From Hemicordylus capensis (Eukaryota; Chordata; Lepidosauria; Squamata; Cordylidae): a DNA stretch of 64,000 nucleotides. Position 1 is the first letter of the stretch. Each line of letters starts with the position of its first letter. The notes beneath the pieces were generated by a model, which worked only from the letters and a program-made list of their open reading frames with translations, did not search any database and was not told the origin of the DNA. The position numbers and the translations under genes are program-made. Location of the stretch: NCBI RefSeq assembly GCF_027244095.1, contig NC_069657.1:148424857-148488856 (forward strand). The letters are read 5' to 3'. Of the stretch, positions 54,201 to 64,000 are shown in pieces.

Positions 54201-57200
54201 GTTTTTGGCGGCCATTTTAAAAATATATTTTAAAAGATGGCCACCGCACATGTTCAAATGGTCCCTGTGAGGCCCTAGGCCTTGCCAGGCCTCACAGAGG
54301 CCATTTGAGCATGCATGGCAGCCTCCAAAATGGCCACCATGCCGATCTTTGCAGGCCCAAACAGGCCCCAAATCAGCATGGGGCGGGCTGCGGCGGTGAA
54401 TTAAGAGGCCAGCCAAGGAAAGGGGAACCTTTGCAGGACCCCACCCCCAGCCCTTAGGAAGCCCCCTGAAAGGGCTACAGGTAAAACTTTTTTAAAAAAT
54501 TTAATATAAGTCACTGTACACATTCAGTTGGGCACTATGTACAGAGAATCAGGGCTTGTGAATACTGAGCTGAAGCTTATGAGCTAGGATTGTATTCATT
54601 TGCTCTTACTTTGCTTCTTGTGAGAAGTGAGTTAAATGTGATGTCTTAGTAATATGGCTATTAATGGTGAGTTTGTCTTTGAATCAGTGTGAAATCCTTA
54701 GTATTAAGGCCACTGGGAGTTTCTTGCTCTCTTTCTCTTATTTTAACTGTCTTTCTGAAATACTAGAATATATTCCAAGCAGTGACAGAGTTTACTCTGC
54801 ATATCCTTTAATTATTTTCAGAGTATCTGGGAAAAGCAAAATTCTCCATTTATTTTTAAAACCTATGTAATAGTGATGCTACAATGCATAGTATAAAATT
54901 AGACAGGCACTTCTGTTTTGTTTTCCAAGTACACCTCCACATAGTATTTTGATATTTCATGAGCCCCAGCATACTGAAATTTGTAGTTTTCCAGCATTTT
55001 TTGATCTGGCTACATCCACTGCTAAATAGTTTTTGAAATATTAAAAGATTGAGCTTGACTTGTATTTTTGAGCTGATATTATGGTAAAGTTATCTGAAAG
55101 ATGGGTGACAGGTGTTTGGAGAGGGGGTGCAATTTCAGTGCTTGCCCTAGATACACCTCTGGTCTTACAAGTATGTGGGGATCCTCAACTTGTATGGACA
55201 AATTTTAATACAGGGCAGGAGGCAAAACTGTCATCCATGTTTCATCATAAGTGCACAAAAATGACCTACTGCTCCATAAGCATCTTAATTCTGCCTTCGA
55301 CATAGGTGAATTCGGAGTACTACACAGGCTGGCTGGATTACTGGGGTCACCCACACTCCACAAGAACTGCGGAGGTGGTGGCTCAAGGCCTACAGAAGAT
55401 GCTAGAATTGGGAGCCAACGTCAACATGTAACCGTGAGCCCATAGGGGAGAGGGATTTGCTGGGCAACAGGGTAAAGGTATTAGAACTGATAGTACAAAG
55501 TAACGGGAGATCTCCAAGACTCAAGCCCATGGCTCTTTGCTTTACCATGCCCACGCTTCACTTCTTACTTTGTCTTTAGCTTTGCTTGTCACTTTCTCCT
55601 GTCATTTATGGAAATGGCCAAAGGTGAGAATTCCTACAGAATGAAGATCAAGTGCATGATCTCAGACCCTGTCCTGGGCCAGAGATCATGGTGCTCCCTT
55701 CTCAAAGCTATCCCTTGCCGCTATACATTAGCTACCATCTTTTCCCCTGCCTTGTTATCTGGATAGGAGGGGAACTCTTATGTGATATCTGGTCTTCTTA
55801 CAGGTATATGTTCCAGGGTGGGACCAACTTTGGTTATTGGAGTGGTGAGTATCTGGCTTCTTGCCAGGGAATGGGAAGTATCTGAATGGAATGGGTGGGC
55901 TAGCAGACTGCCTTATCCTCACAGCCTTCTCTGCATAGGTGCTGATTACAAAGGAGGATACAAACCTATCACTACTAGCTATGACTATGATGCACCCCTT
56001 TCAGAGGCTGGTGACCCTACTGCCAAGCTATATGCCATCCGGACAGTCATTGGCAAGGTAACAGTCCACCATTCTTTTGTCAGTGGGTGAAAGGCTGTAT
56101 AATACTTCATACTGCTCAGAAGAGAAGGGGCTGGTTTTTCCTCTTTTTAAAAAATGAGAAAATTAAGCTTCACCTTTGCAGAAGGAATGAAGTGTGTTAA
56201 TATTGGCAATATTTAAATTAATCATTAACTGGAGGAAAAGATGACAACTAGGAATAAGAAAATGGTTTCGAAAAATATGGGAAATCTTAATTCAGGACAA
56301 TTAAAGCACCATTGAATGTGAGCAATAAATTATTTTTTAAGAAGGTGGATTCCTTTTCTCAATTTTATTGACAAGTCTAGGCCTACATATACCAGGTCAC
56401 AGTGGTTAAAGATATTTATGTGAAATGTTTTAAGTTTCAAATATGGATATTTTATGTGCCCTTTTTGATATTAATAATTCTGAATTTTGATTCTAAGTGC
56501 ATATTTTACTTGATACTTTGGGTATCTTTTTAAAAAGAAAATTAAATAGCTTTAAAGATAAGGGGCTGGTTGCTCTGTCATGGGGCCTGCAGCAACCCTG
56601 AAGCACCTGCCCCCTCAAGTTAGGCTACAATCTACCCTGGGCTCCCTTTAGTGGCTGACAGTCAACATCAGGAACTGCTAGTGAGTTTTATTCATGGTTT
56701 TTGAGAATAGAGACATTGAATGAACACTGGACTTGGCATCACTACTTCAGGACATGCTGTGCTGTTACCAGAGTGGTGCTGCTGCTATGACCCGACATGA
56801 CTGCTCACTCCCCTCTCTTTGACAGCCTGTTCTGTTTTGCTTATTTCAGTTTCACATGCTGCCTGCAGGACCAATGCCACCCCCGACCCCCAAGGCTAGA
56901 TATGGCTATGTATCCCTGCCGCAGGTGAGTCAGGGCTTAAAACCATTCACTTGGAAGTGGATTGTGCCTTTGGCTGATGGGTGGATTGGCCCTGTTCCTC
57001 TGCCTGCCCCTGTATGACCCAGGATTAGAGCTGAAAATGGATAATAAGAAGCTGCCTTATACTGAAAGACCACTGGCCCATCTAGCTCAGTATTGTCTAT
57101 ACTGACTGGCAGTGGCTTCCTCAAGGTAGCAGGTACGAGACTCTCTCAGCCCTATTTTGGAGATGCCAGGGAGGGGACTTGGAACCTTCTACATGCAAGC

Positions 57201-60200
57201 ATGCAGATGCTCTTCCCAGCGTGGCCCTATCCCCTGAGGGGGAATATCTTACAGTGCTCACATGTCTCCCATTCAAATGCAAACCATGACAGATCCTGTT
57301 TAGCAAAAGGGACAATTCAAGTTTGCTACCACAAGACCAGCCACCTAATGGCACAGCAGGGAAATGAGTTTATCATCAAGCCCGAGGATGCTGGTTTGAA
57401 TCCCTACTGGTATGTTTCCCAGACTATGGGAAATACCTATATCCAGCAGCAGCGATATAGGAAGATGCTGAAAGGCATGGTAGATGGTAAAGGTAAACCC
57501 CCTCCTGTGTTCTACCAAAGACAGCCACAGGGCTCTGTGTTCGCCAGGAGTCAACATCAACTTGACAGCACACATTACCCTTACCACAAGACCAGCACTC
57601 CTCCCCCAGTCTGCCTTCCTGCATGACTGAGGAGGACTTCGAATAAACCAAAGTGAGAGCTGCGAAGAAAAAACAGAAGGAACTACTGAGGTGGCATATA
57701 GATTGTCTTGCATATCCAAACAGAACATATCTTCCTTTTTCTGGCAGCGTGTGGCCCTTTTGGATATTTTGCCTGTTCTCTCACCTGCCCAGCCAATCCA
57801 GTCCTCCTTCCCACTCACCTTTGAGGCTTTGAAACAGGTAAGTGAAGGGGGAGAGCCTGCCACAGCAAAGGTCTAAGAACCAAGAGAGACTGAAGAAAGC
57901 TCCTATCTTCAGATGCTCCTGTTCTCTGCTGGATTAAAGTTCAAACCAGTGATAGTTTCTGTTTTGTATTGCAGCCCTACGGTTTCATCCTCTACCGGAC
58001 TGTTCTGCCACATGACATTCTACAGCCTGTCTTACTCAGTGCCCCCAATAATGGAGTCCATGACTTTGCCTACGTTCTGCTCAATGGAGTAAGGTGGAGA
58101 GTGGGGACCCTCTTAATGAGCAGGGAAGGTGGTCACTCGAGGAAGTTAATGGGCAGGGTGCATCAGTGCCCAGAGTGGATCAGAGGCTGCCAGGGAGGTC
58201 TTGCTTAAAGCTCTGCAGTTGCTCCTTCTTTTAATCCTGGTCTCTTCCCCCTTCAGGAGTACAAGGGGACACTGGAGCGAGACGAAGTGAAAGGCATTAA
58301 TATATCTGGCCATTCTGGAGCCGTCTTGGACTTGCTGGTAGAGAACATGGGCCGTATCAACTTTGGAGCCAACAGCAGTGACTTTAAGGTGCATGTGAAT
58401 AGCTAGCCCTGAGCTATTGCTCTTAAAATAGTGGCTTGGGGGACAATACTTCCATTATTGTCCACAGGAAAAAGGTAGAGCTGGATTCCAAAGGATTTAC
58501 CCTGTGATTTCCAGCCTAAGCTGAACATTGGCTAGTAAAGGATAATGAGTAAGAATTAGAGACTACAGCCCTTGCCTGGAGAAGGCAAACAGGAGTACAT
58601 TGAAAGTCTTCCCTGGCTGTTGTGATTATGCACTACCTTAGGAAAATGGGCTTTAGGGCCAGACTGAAGTTTTTAGTGCTGTTTTTGCTACTACAGTCCT
58701 CATGTAGCTTAATTCAGTTGTGTGAATCACTTAAGAGATTCTTACAAACATTGAGAAAGTAAGATTTCACCTCTTGAGTTACTACTCCAGTAAATGCTCC
58801 CATGTGAGCAAATAAACCAACACAGGCTCATCCTCTGTGTTACAGACTTCTCCAGAGTCAAGAGTAAGAGCCGAGTGTCACTGCATTCTCACCTTTTAAA
58901 AGACAAAAACTATAGCTCTACATACAGTACATGCTAGGTCAGGGAAGGGCTACCAAAGGGCTATCTTGCCCCCCGAAAAAAGAGGGGGAGAGTACAGCCT
59001 AACAGAGTGTTGCTTCTGTAAGCCCAAAGCCCTGATCTTCCCAAAGTAGAAACACACCCCAAAAAGTTAACACAATTTTAGGGGGGGGGAACGGGGGACA
59101 GACAGAACTGGAGCCCTGAAATGGTCTTTTGAGAAGCAGATGAGGAAAGTGGAGGAATATAGATAGTAAGACAGTCAGCCACTAGGGACGTGCAAGGAAC
59201 CAGCGGGGAGCAGCTCGAGGGTGGATACCTTTAAGGACTCGGGAGGATGCTCACACTCACTCACTCACACAGCCGCATTTCCCCCGCTATTGCTGCAGTT
59301 TCAAAGGGTCCGGCAGGGCAGCAGCACACCTCCCTGCTGCCCCATTGCCGCCTCCCCCTATCAGAAGTGACCAGAAGTACCTGGCGCCCGTGCGCACAGG
59401 TACTTCCGCTACAGGTACTTCCAAGGAGGCAGTGAGCCGGCAGGGAGATATGCTGCCACCCCACCAGACCCTTTTAAACTTCAGTGCTGGCGGGGGAAAT
59501 GTGGGGGTGGAGGATAAGAGCACCTTCCCCAGTCCTCAAAAAGGTACCTCCCCCCACCGCCTTCGAACCAGCCAAACCACCAGTCTTTCGAACCTGTTTG
59601 GAGGTGGTTTGTGCACATCTCTATCAGCCATTGTAAGATTGAACAAAACAAACAAACAAATGGAGCTCTAGCTTCTACCATCAAAAGGTGGGTGGGGGCT
59701 GTTTTTTCCACGACTCCCAGCTACAACTAACCTATCTCATATCTCATCTCTCTGCCCAGGGTCTAATTCACAATCTCGTACTGGGTTACACCACACTCAG
59801 CAACTGGTTTATCTACCCTCTGGATGTGGACTTAGTTGCAGCCCGTACATGGCCCCCAACTATCCCAACAAGTGAAGGAAAAGCAGGGCCTGCATTCTAT
59901 CATGGAACCTTTAGAACACCTGGCATCAACTGGGACTCCTACGTTAAGCTCCCTGGCTGGACCAAGGTATTGCAATCCCAACAGCTAGAGAGCAGCCTGT
60001 TTTCTCCTTTTATGTCTAGTTTTGGAAGGGGCTACAGCTGCTACTGCACTTTCAAGCCATGCAGGGCCTGACAATATGTTTGTAATTAAATAGCTCTGCC
60101 TTCTCTTCCTCTATCTTAAGCTTATCAGGAGCTTATCATTAAGCTTTAGGGACATGGACTGCAATCCTAAACACGATTACTAGGGAGCAGCTGAAATTAC

Positions 60201-60635
60201 TAGGGAGCAACTGATTACTAACTGAAATCAGTGAGATTAATTTCTGAGAAAGCATGCTTAGGCTTGAACAGGAGTGTTTGTCTTCCCTATCAGACCTTTC
60301 TAGGTTTGAATGTAAGCAGCAGAAGTTGAAAATGAATGTTCCCTGGAGAAAGAGGGCTTTGGGGGTATTCTAACTGATAGGAAGTAATCTTAGAATTGTC
60401 TTGTCTTTTCAACCAGGGCCAACTCTGGATCAATCATTTTAACCTGGGCCGGTACTGGTCATCTCATGGACCCCAGCAAACTCTCTTTGTCCCTGGTTCG
60501 CTACTCAGTGCCTCGGCTCCCAACAATATCACAATTCTGGAACTGCAGGCAGCCCCAGAGATGCCCAGTGTGCTCTTCCTTGACCGGCCCTTTCTCAATG
60601 GTACCTCCAGCTCCAGCCATAAAGATATGGAGTGA
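48288..60635 (+). CDS. GLB1L: Beta-galactosidase-1-like protein (GH35), 16 coding exons
   Basis: This is a GH35 family protein, predicted secreted or lysosomal. Coding exons are 48288-48341, 49403-49575, 50187-50337, 50748-50808, 51660-51754, 53161-53341, 53434-53492, 55306-55427, 55804-55844, 55939-56057, 56850-56924, 57748-57837, 57975-58088, 58257-58388, 59760-59966 and 60417-60635. All junctions are GT-AG, with frame kept over 1893 bp (630 aa; human is 654 aa). Residues 1-18 form a hydrophobic signal peptide. [31 protein letters not shown] (acid/base Glu182) and [14 protein letters not shown] (nucleophile Glu262) are the GH35 core, and [15 protein letters not shown] follows. C-terminal jelly-roll motifs include [19 protein letters not shown]. 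Both catalytic glutamates are present, so activity is plausible. Introns 5, 7, 11 and 14 carry transposons. Confidence 0.96.
51324..51405. repeat. Inverted repeat in GLB1L intron 4
   Basis: Arms of about 34 bp, GGAACCAGTTTAAATACAT ... GCAGAATAAT and its reverse complement, face each other around an AT-rich loop. It may be the core of an old fold-back transposon. Confidence 0.65.
52137..52690. mobile_element. Fold-back hAT element in GLB1L intron 5, family A-like
   Basis: The left end is CAGAGGCACACTTTGCC and the right end is CCTAGGGGCGCCCCTG. The 8-bp flanks are CCTGAGGA (52129-52136) and CCTGAGGG (52691-52698). The right end GGCTCCAAAATTACCTAGG matches family A. In the middle, AAGAGCTCCTTCCCTGAG pairs with CTCAGGGAAGGAGCTCTT, making a hairpin. 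Confidence 0.82.
52735..52865. mobile_element. Palindromic MITE-like element, relative of 760-872
   Basis: ATTCCCAACCTG...CAGATATTGCTGAACTAC on the left pairs with TTCAGCAACATCTGGAG...AGCTGGGAACC on the right. It shares the ACTACAACTCCCAT core. It lies directly downstream of the hAT element in GLB1L intron 5. Confidence 0.65.
53984..55161. mobile_element. hAT element in GLB1L intron 7
   Basis: The ends CAGGGGCATATCTAGAG and CTAGATACACCTCTG are inverted repeats. They are bounded by an exact 8-bp duplication, GTCTTACA (53976-53983, 55162-55169). The first half holds repeated palindromic blocks (GAGGCCCTAGGCC...GGCCTCACAGAGGCC; CAAAATGGCCACC). At 1178 bp it is the longest hAT copy here, but no transposase motif is visible. 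Confidence 0.87.
57040..57601 (-). repeat. 5S-rRNA-derived SINE, copy 4, split by a Sauria SINE
   Basis: AGAAGCTGCCTTATACTG, CCATCTAGCTCAGTATTG, GGAATATCTTACAGTGCTCAC and TCTCCCATTCAAATGCAAAC are the reverse complement of the 5S-SINE layout. The head end (CACAAGACCAGC) is duplicated around the inserted SINE. It lies in GLB1L intron 11. Confidence 0.75.
57342..57581 (+). repeat. Sauria-type SINE with BovB tail, copy 3
   Basis: It reads CACCTAATGGCACAGCAGGG, then a GGTTTGAATCCC B box, GCAGCAGCGATATAGGAAG and a GCCAGGAGTCAACATCAACT tail. It is bounded by an exact 15-bp duplication, TACCACAAGACCAGC (57327-57341 and 57582-57596), which belongs to the host 5S-SINE. Confidence 0.88.
59183..59623. 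mobile_element. Fold-back hAT element, family B copy 3, in GLB1L intron 14
   Basis: The ends TAGGGACGTGCAA and TGTGCACATCTCTA are flanked by TCAGCCAC (59175-59182) and TCAGCCAT (59624-59631). Internal arms pair, for example TACCTTTAAGGACTCGGG with CCCCAGTCCTCAAAAAGGTA, and GCCGCATTTCCCCCGC with GGCGGGGGAAATGTGG. End sequences agree with 46517-47024. Confidence 0.82.
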
Positions 60636-60959
60636 TATGAATTATCAAGTTGACAAGTGGCTCTAATAGAAGTAATGGAAGGTGCTTACCTAAAACCACC
60701 ACCTTGTCAGAGTGGTACAAGGCTTCAAGTAACTTGAGGGTACTCTAGGACCAAAGTTGTGTACATTTGCCAGATACTCATTTAAAATGGGATAAAGGGA
60801 AGTATGTATGAGCCTCTGGAAACTCTGGTTACTGGGAACAGAGCTTGGAATCTCAGCTCCTTCTTTCCCACTCTGCTCGGGGAAAATTCGGGGCCATCTA
60901 CATGAACTGATATTGGTAGGATCTGCCTACTATATAATGTTTTGGGTACTACTCCCTGA

Positions 60960-60965
60960 ATTAAA
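60960..60965 (+). terminator. GLB1L: Candidate GLB1L polyadenylation signal
   Basis: ATTAAA lies about 325 bases after the stop. No canonical AATAAA was seen on the plus strand between the stop and the ANKZF1 coding end, so this variant is the best candidate. Confidence 0.4.
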
Positions 60966-60988
60966 AATATAGCCACTTTATGGTGTAG

Positions 60989-60994
60989 TTTATT
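60989..60994 (-). terminator. ANKZF1: Candidate ANKZF1 polyadenylation signal
   Basis: TTTATT on the plus strand is AATAAA on the minus strand, about 585 bases past the ANKZF1 stop. It is only 24 bases from the GLB1L candidate on the other strand. Confidence 0.4.
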
Positions 60995-61577
60995 TCTCAA
61001 AAATGGGATGTGGGTAGTGGTGGTAGAGAGACGTAATAGAATGCAAGCTCTAGTTGGAAGGTAGGTAAATATTCGAGTGAAGACAATGGGGGCTTGGCCT
61101 TTTAAATGCAGGATACACCCATACAAAGGCATATGGCAAGACATTATCTGTCCAATACTTATACAGTTTAGAGAACTTTGCTCTGATGCTATTAGAAGAG
61201 AACAGTGGTTCTATCCTTAAACCAACCTGCAGATCTTGTGCTATGGAAAGCTTTATACTTGTGTACTAGACCTGGTTGTGGCAAGAAGTGGGCCTCCAGC
61301 CACCATTTTGAGCAAAGAACTGCTAGCTTATAAAGTACACTATAGCTCTTGTCTTGTTTCAGGAACATATCTCCTGGATTTGAGTGTACTTTGAGATTCT
61401 CAGCCCAGAAGGTACCACTTCCCAGATTAGTTTTCGTTTCTTACAGGGCACATGAAAAAGGCTACTTCTAGCTGTGCTGCCACTTTGCTCAGTCACAGCA
61501 TCGTAGCCATAGAGCTTCCTCCACTTCCATTCAGATTCCAGAAGCATAGTTCATTGGGGTGCAGGCAAAGGCCCTTG

Positions 61578-63848
61578 CTAGGATTTGGCAGCCTTCCCTT
61601 GGCGATGAGTCTGCAGACAGTTGGTGGAGCAGAAGGAGAAGTCGAGGTAATGGAAAGGAATGCGGCCCAGCAGTGATTCTCCACACAGCCAGCAGCGCCT
61701 ATAGATATGAAAGAGACAGCCTGAGCATGTAGCCTTGTAGGTGAAGGCCATACCAAAAATGAAGGCACTGTTCTCTCACAATACCTAGTATTGGTCAAAG
61801 ATGCACTGGTATCTTTTAGTTGGGCAGCAAATCTTCTCTCAGCCATCAGAGCTCGCTGGAAAACACACACACACACAAACTGATCAGTCATCAGGAATGG
61901 ATGCCAGCCAAGGCCTGAAGAGAACTGGCCTCAAGCTTTATGGGAAAAGGGGACCTCCATCCAATCCTATGCAAAACCAGCCTCCAGAGGTTCAGATGGG
62001 AGGCTCTGCTCCATTCTAAAGGATCTCCTAGGGCTGGGTTGAAACTGAAAGCGATTCTACCTAGGTATCACAAACCAAACCATCCAGGGAGCATTAGCTA
62101 CTTTCCTTTTATTCTAGGGATATGATTTAACTCTTAACTAAAAAATTCGACTAAACAAAGTTCACCAGGCATCCCCTATCTTTGGGACAACTTATTTTTT
62201 ATGAAATTAGAACAGTGATAGGCCAGCTCCTTCCAGAATAAGAACAGAACACTCATCTTTACAGGAAGAGGATTCTATTATTGACCCAGAAGCAGAAAAG
62301 GACATGGTGTAGGCAATCAGGGAAAAGCAAACTTAGAACTAATTTTTAGTCTAGTACTTTCCCTATGATGGGTGTGATTGCTTATATTTAAAGTGTTCAT
62401 TTTTCTAAAGCAGGAAGAGACTGGCTCAGAGCAGCAGCATCTTCTGAATCCACCCCCCAAGACAGGTCTGGCTGCATGTGCATGCCTCAGGAAGTAGACA
62501 AACCAGGTGAATTTCTCCCCAGGGTACAGTGTAACTATCTGAAGCTAGGGCAAGCCTTTTTTTACTTGTAAACGGTGTCTGGGGGTGGGGGGGAGGCAGT
62601 TTTGCCTGTTTGGTTGAGGGAACATCTCAGCATGACAAGTAGCTTTAAAAAATACTTTCAGTATCCTCCCCTTCCCCACCATAGAATAGGCCATTAAAAA
62701 AAAATCAGAAAGATATGCACAGCAGTAGGCAGCAGTGAAATAAACCATCATTCAAAAATGGATAATCAGTAGCCCTGATTCAAGAATACTAGTTTTAAAA
62801 AGTTTCACCAGGCCTATTTAATGGGAGAAACCTGGAGTAGAGAAATCTCCACACTAGAAGAGGTGATAGGCTTAACTGAACTAACATAGCCTTACAGATT
62901 AGAGGAAGAACAATGAAATGCTTTTGTACATGAAACCAGATTTTCTCATTGGCTAGAGAAGTCCAAGTCTGCTTTCAGCACAACAGAAAACAATATTATG
63001 CCAGCAACTTCCACAAAAGCTTTAGCAGATGTAGGCAGTGGCTAGAGAAGACAGCTTGATGCTACCTGTTGAATCATCCTATCAAGGAAGAAAGTCACAC
63101 GCAACTGTGAGGCCCTTACCTTCTCACGTTCACTCAGCAGGGCAAAGCGCCTTTTTTCATCCTCTTCTTGCTCCAGCAGTTGGCGTGCCTCTCGCTCCTC
63201 TTTCTCACGCTGCTTTCGCTGGGCCTTGTTTACTCGGCGGCGTTCTGCCTGCTTGGCTTCCATTTCAGCTGTTAGGGGTCCAGGCACCTGGGGTTACACT
63301 ACAGATGTGGACTAAGCAAAACAGGGACAGACACCAGCAGCAACTAGCAAGGCTGAGCTCTTTTCATAGCAGAATGCCTATTGCACTAGAAGTGGGACAT
63401 CGGAGGTATGTAAATGAGCACATGGCAAGACCAACAGGTTCAAGCACCCCCAAAGGGAAGTTGTGTGCGAAGCAAACAAGGAATCCTGCATTTGCTTCCC
63501 ACACAACTTCAAATTGCACAACTCAAAAACCATCTAAAGTCAGCAACAAAGAGGACAGGTGCTCAGAAAAATGGGAGGCTTTTATAGGCAGTTGGCCCTG
63601 GAGGGTACAACTTGCAGGTGTTCACCGCTCCATTTGTTTAGGAGTGTTGGCTTCGACCTCAGGTACCTCCCATCCAAGATCGGTACCTTACCTTACTGAT
63701 CAGGTACCTTACATCCAAGACCGTATTTCCACTCACCTGAGCCCGGACATAGTCATATTTCTCAGGCTGTTCACCCATGAATCTACGGAATTCACTACGG
63801 GTTTTTCTGTCAGCAGAGACACAGTATGGAGGTTGTTCTTGCCTGTCC
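61578..63848 (-). CDS. ANKZF1: Ankyrin repeat and zinc finger peptidyl-tRNA hydrolase 1, 3' end (last four visible exons)
   Basis: ANKZF1 (yeast Vms1) frees stalled nascent chains from 60S ribosomes in ribosome-associated quality control and binds VCP/p97. Exons on the minus strand are 63848-63737 ([18 protein letters not shown]), 63287-63120 ([18 protein letters not shown], then a highly charged coiled coil to FALLSEREK), 61855-61785 ([19 protein letters not shown], the likely p97-binding helix) and 61698-61578 ([31 protein letters not shown], stop). The last exon has CxxC and CxxxC-type pairs of a zinc fold. The N-terminal VLRF1 and ankyrin parts lie beyond the right edge. It converges tail-to-tail on GLB1L, as in the mammalian block. 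Confidence 0.92.
61862..61881. repeat. (AC)n microsatellite
   Basis: A short CA run lies in the polypyrimidine/acceptor side of the intron just upstream of the ANKZF1 exon at 61855-61785. Confidence 0.8.
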
Positions 63849-64000
63849 CTGCAGTAAGAGAGATAAGAGTGCTGCTTTCTGGCTCCAGATCTATGCCCTT
63901 CACTCCTGTAGCATACCTCATGGTTAGGAAATGAGGAAGTGTGTGCCCCCCACCAGCCCTACACCATTTTCCTTGCTTCCAGAACTGGACATGGTAGTAA

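Noticed and set aside
53984-55161. A possible autonomous DNA transposon
   Set aside because: It has hAT ends and a perfect 8-bp duplication, but no frame with hAT transposase residues. I treat it as non-autonomous.
63038-63934. A 298-codon plus-strand ORF at the right edge
   Set aside because: It is antisense to two ANKZF1 exons that have correct splice sites and conserved protein. The ORF itself shows no known domain.

Overview
The window is vertebrate nuclear DNA, most probably from a squamate reptile (lizard or snake). Host genes are split by GT-AG introns. The repeats fit a squamate: Sauria-type SINEs whose tails match a BovB LINE in the same window, CR1 and L2 LINEs, a DIRS tyrosine-recombinase retroelement, 5S-rRNA-derived SINEs and many short hAT transposons. 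The exact species cannot be named from this sequence.

Four host genes are recognisable, in the order TUBA4A (+), STK16 (-), GLB1L (+), ANKZF1 (-, 3' end only). This is the conserved block known from human 2q35. TUBA4A (coding 6953-17393, 448 aa), STK16 (28215-22056, 305 aa) and GLB1L (48288-60635, 630 aa) can each be read as complete in-frame exon sets. ANKZF1 enters from the right edge, and its last four visible exons (63848-61578) encode the C-terminal coiled coil and the treble-clef-like zinc motif.

Layout: 1-6600 is intergenic and full of SINE, L2 and hAT copies. 6780-8060 is the GC-rich TUBA4A promoter and first-intron region. Between TUBA4A and STK16 lies a minus-strand composite of a non-LTR retrotransposon joined to a processed TRIM-type RING/B-box copy with an A-tail (18.9-21.0 kb). 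STK16 ends in a CpG-rich promoter near 30.0 kb. Human STK16 and GLB1L are close head-to-head neighbours, but here about 18 kb separates them. That gap contains a four-level transposon nest: a BovB LINE (30.59-41.37 kb) split by a CR1 LINE (32370-39730), which is split by a DIRS element (33341-39318), which is split by a solo LTR (35913-36349). The rest of the gap is L2, SINE and nested hAT/LTR material.

The host genes are linked by synteny rather than a shared pathway: a tubulin subunit, a Golgi-associated kinase, a GH35 beta-galactosidase-like protein and a ribosome-quality-control factor. The most distinctive features are the nested retroelements, at least eight short hAT insertions with 8-bp target duplications (several built as fold-backs), the LINE-TRIM composite, and the displaced STK16/GLB1L promoters, which still carry an X-box-like and an M-box/CLEAR-like site.
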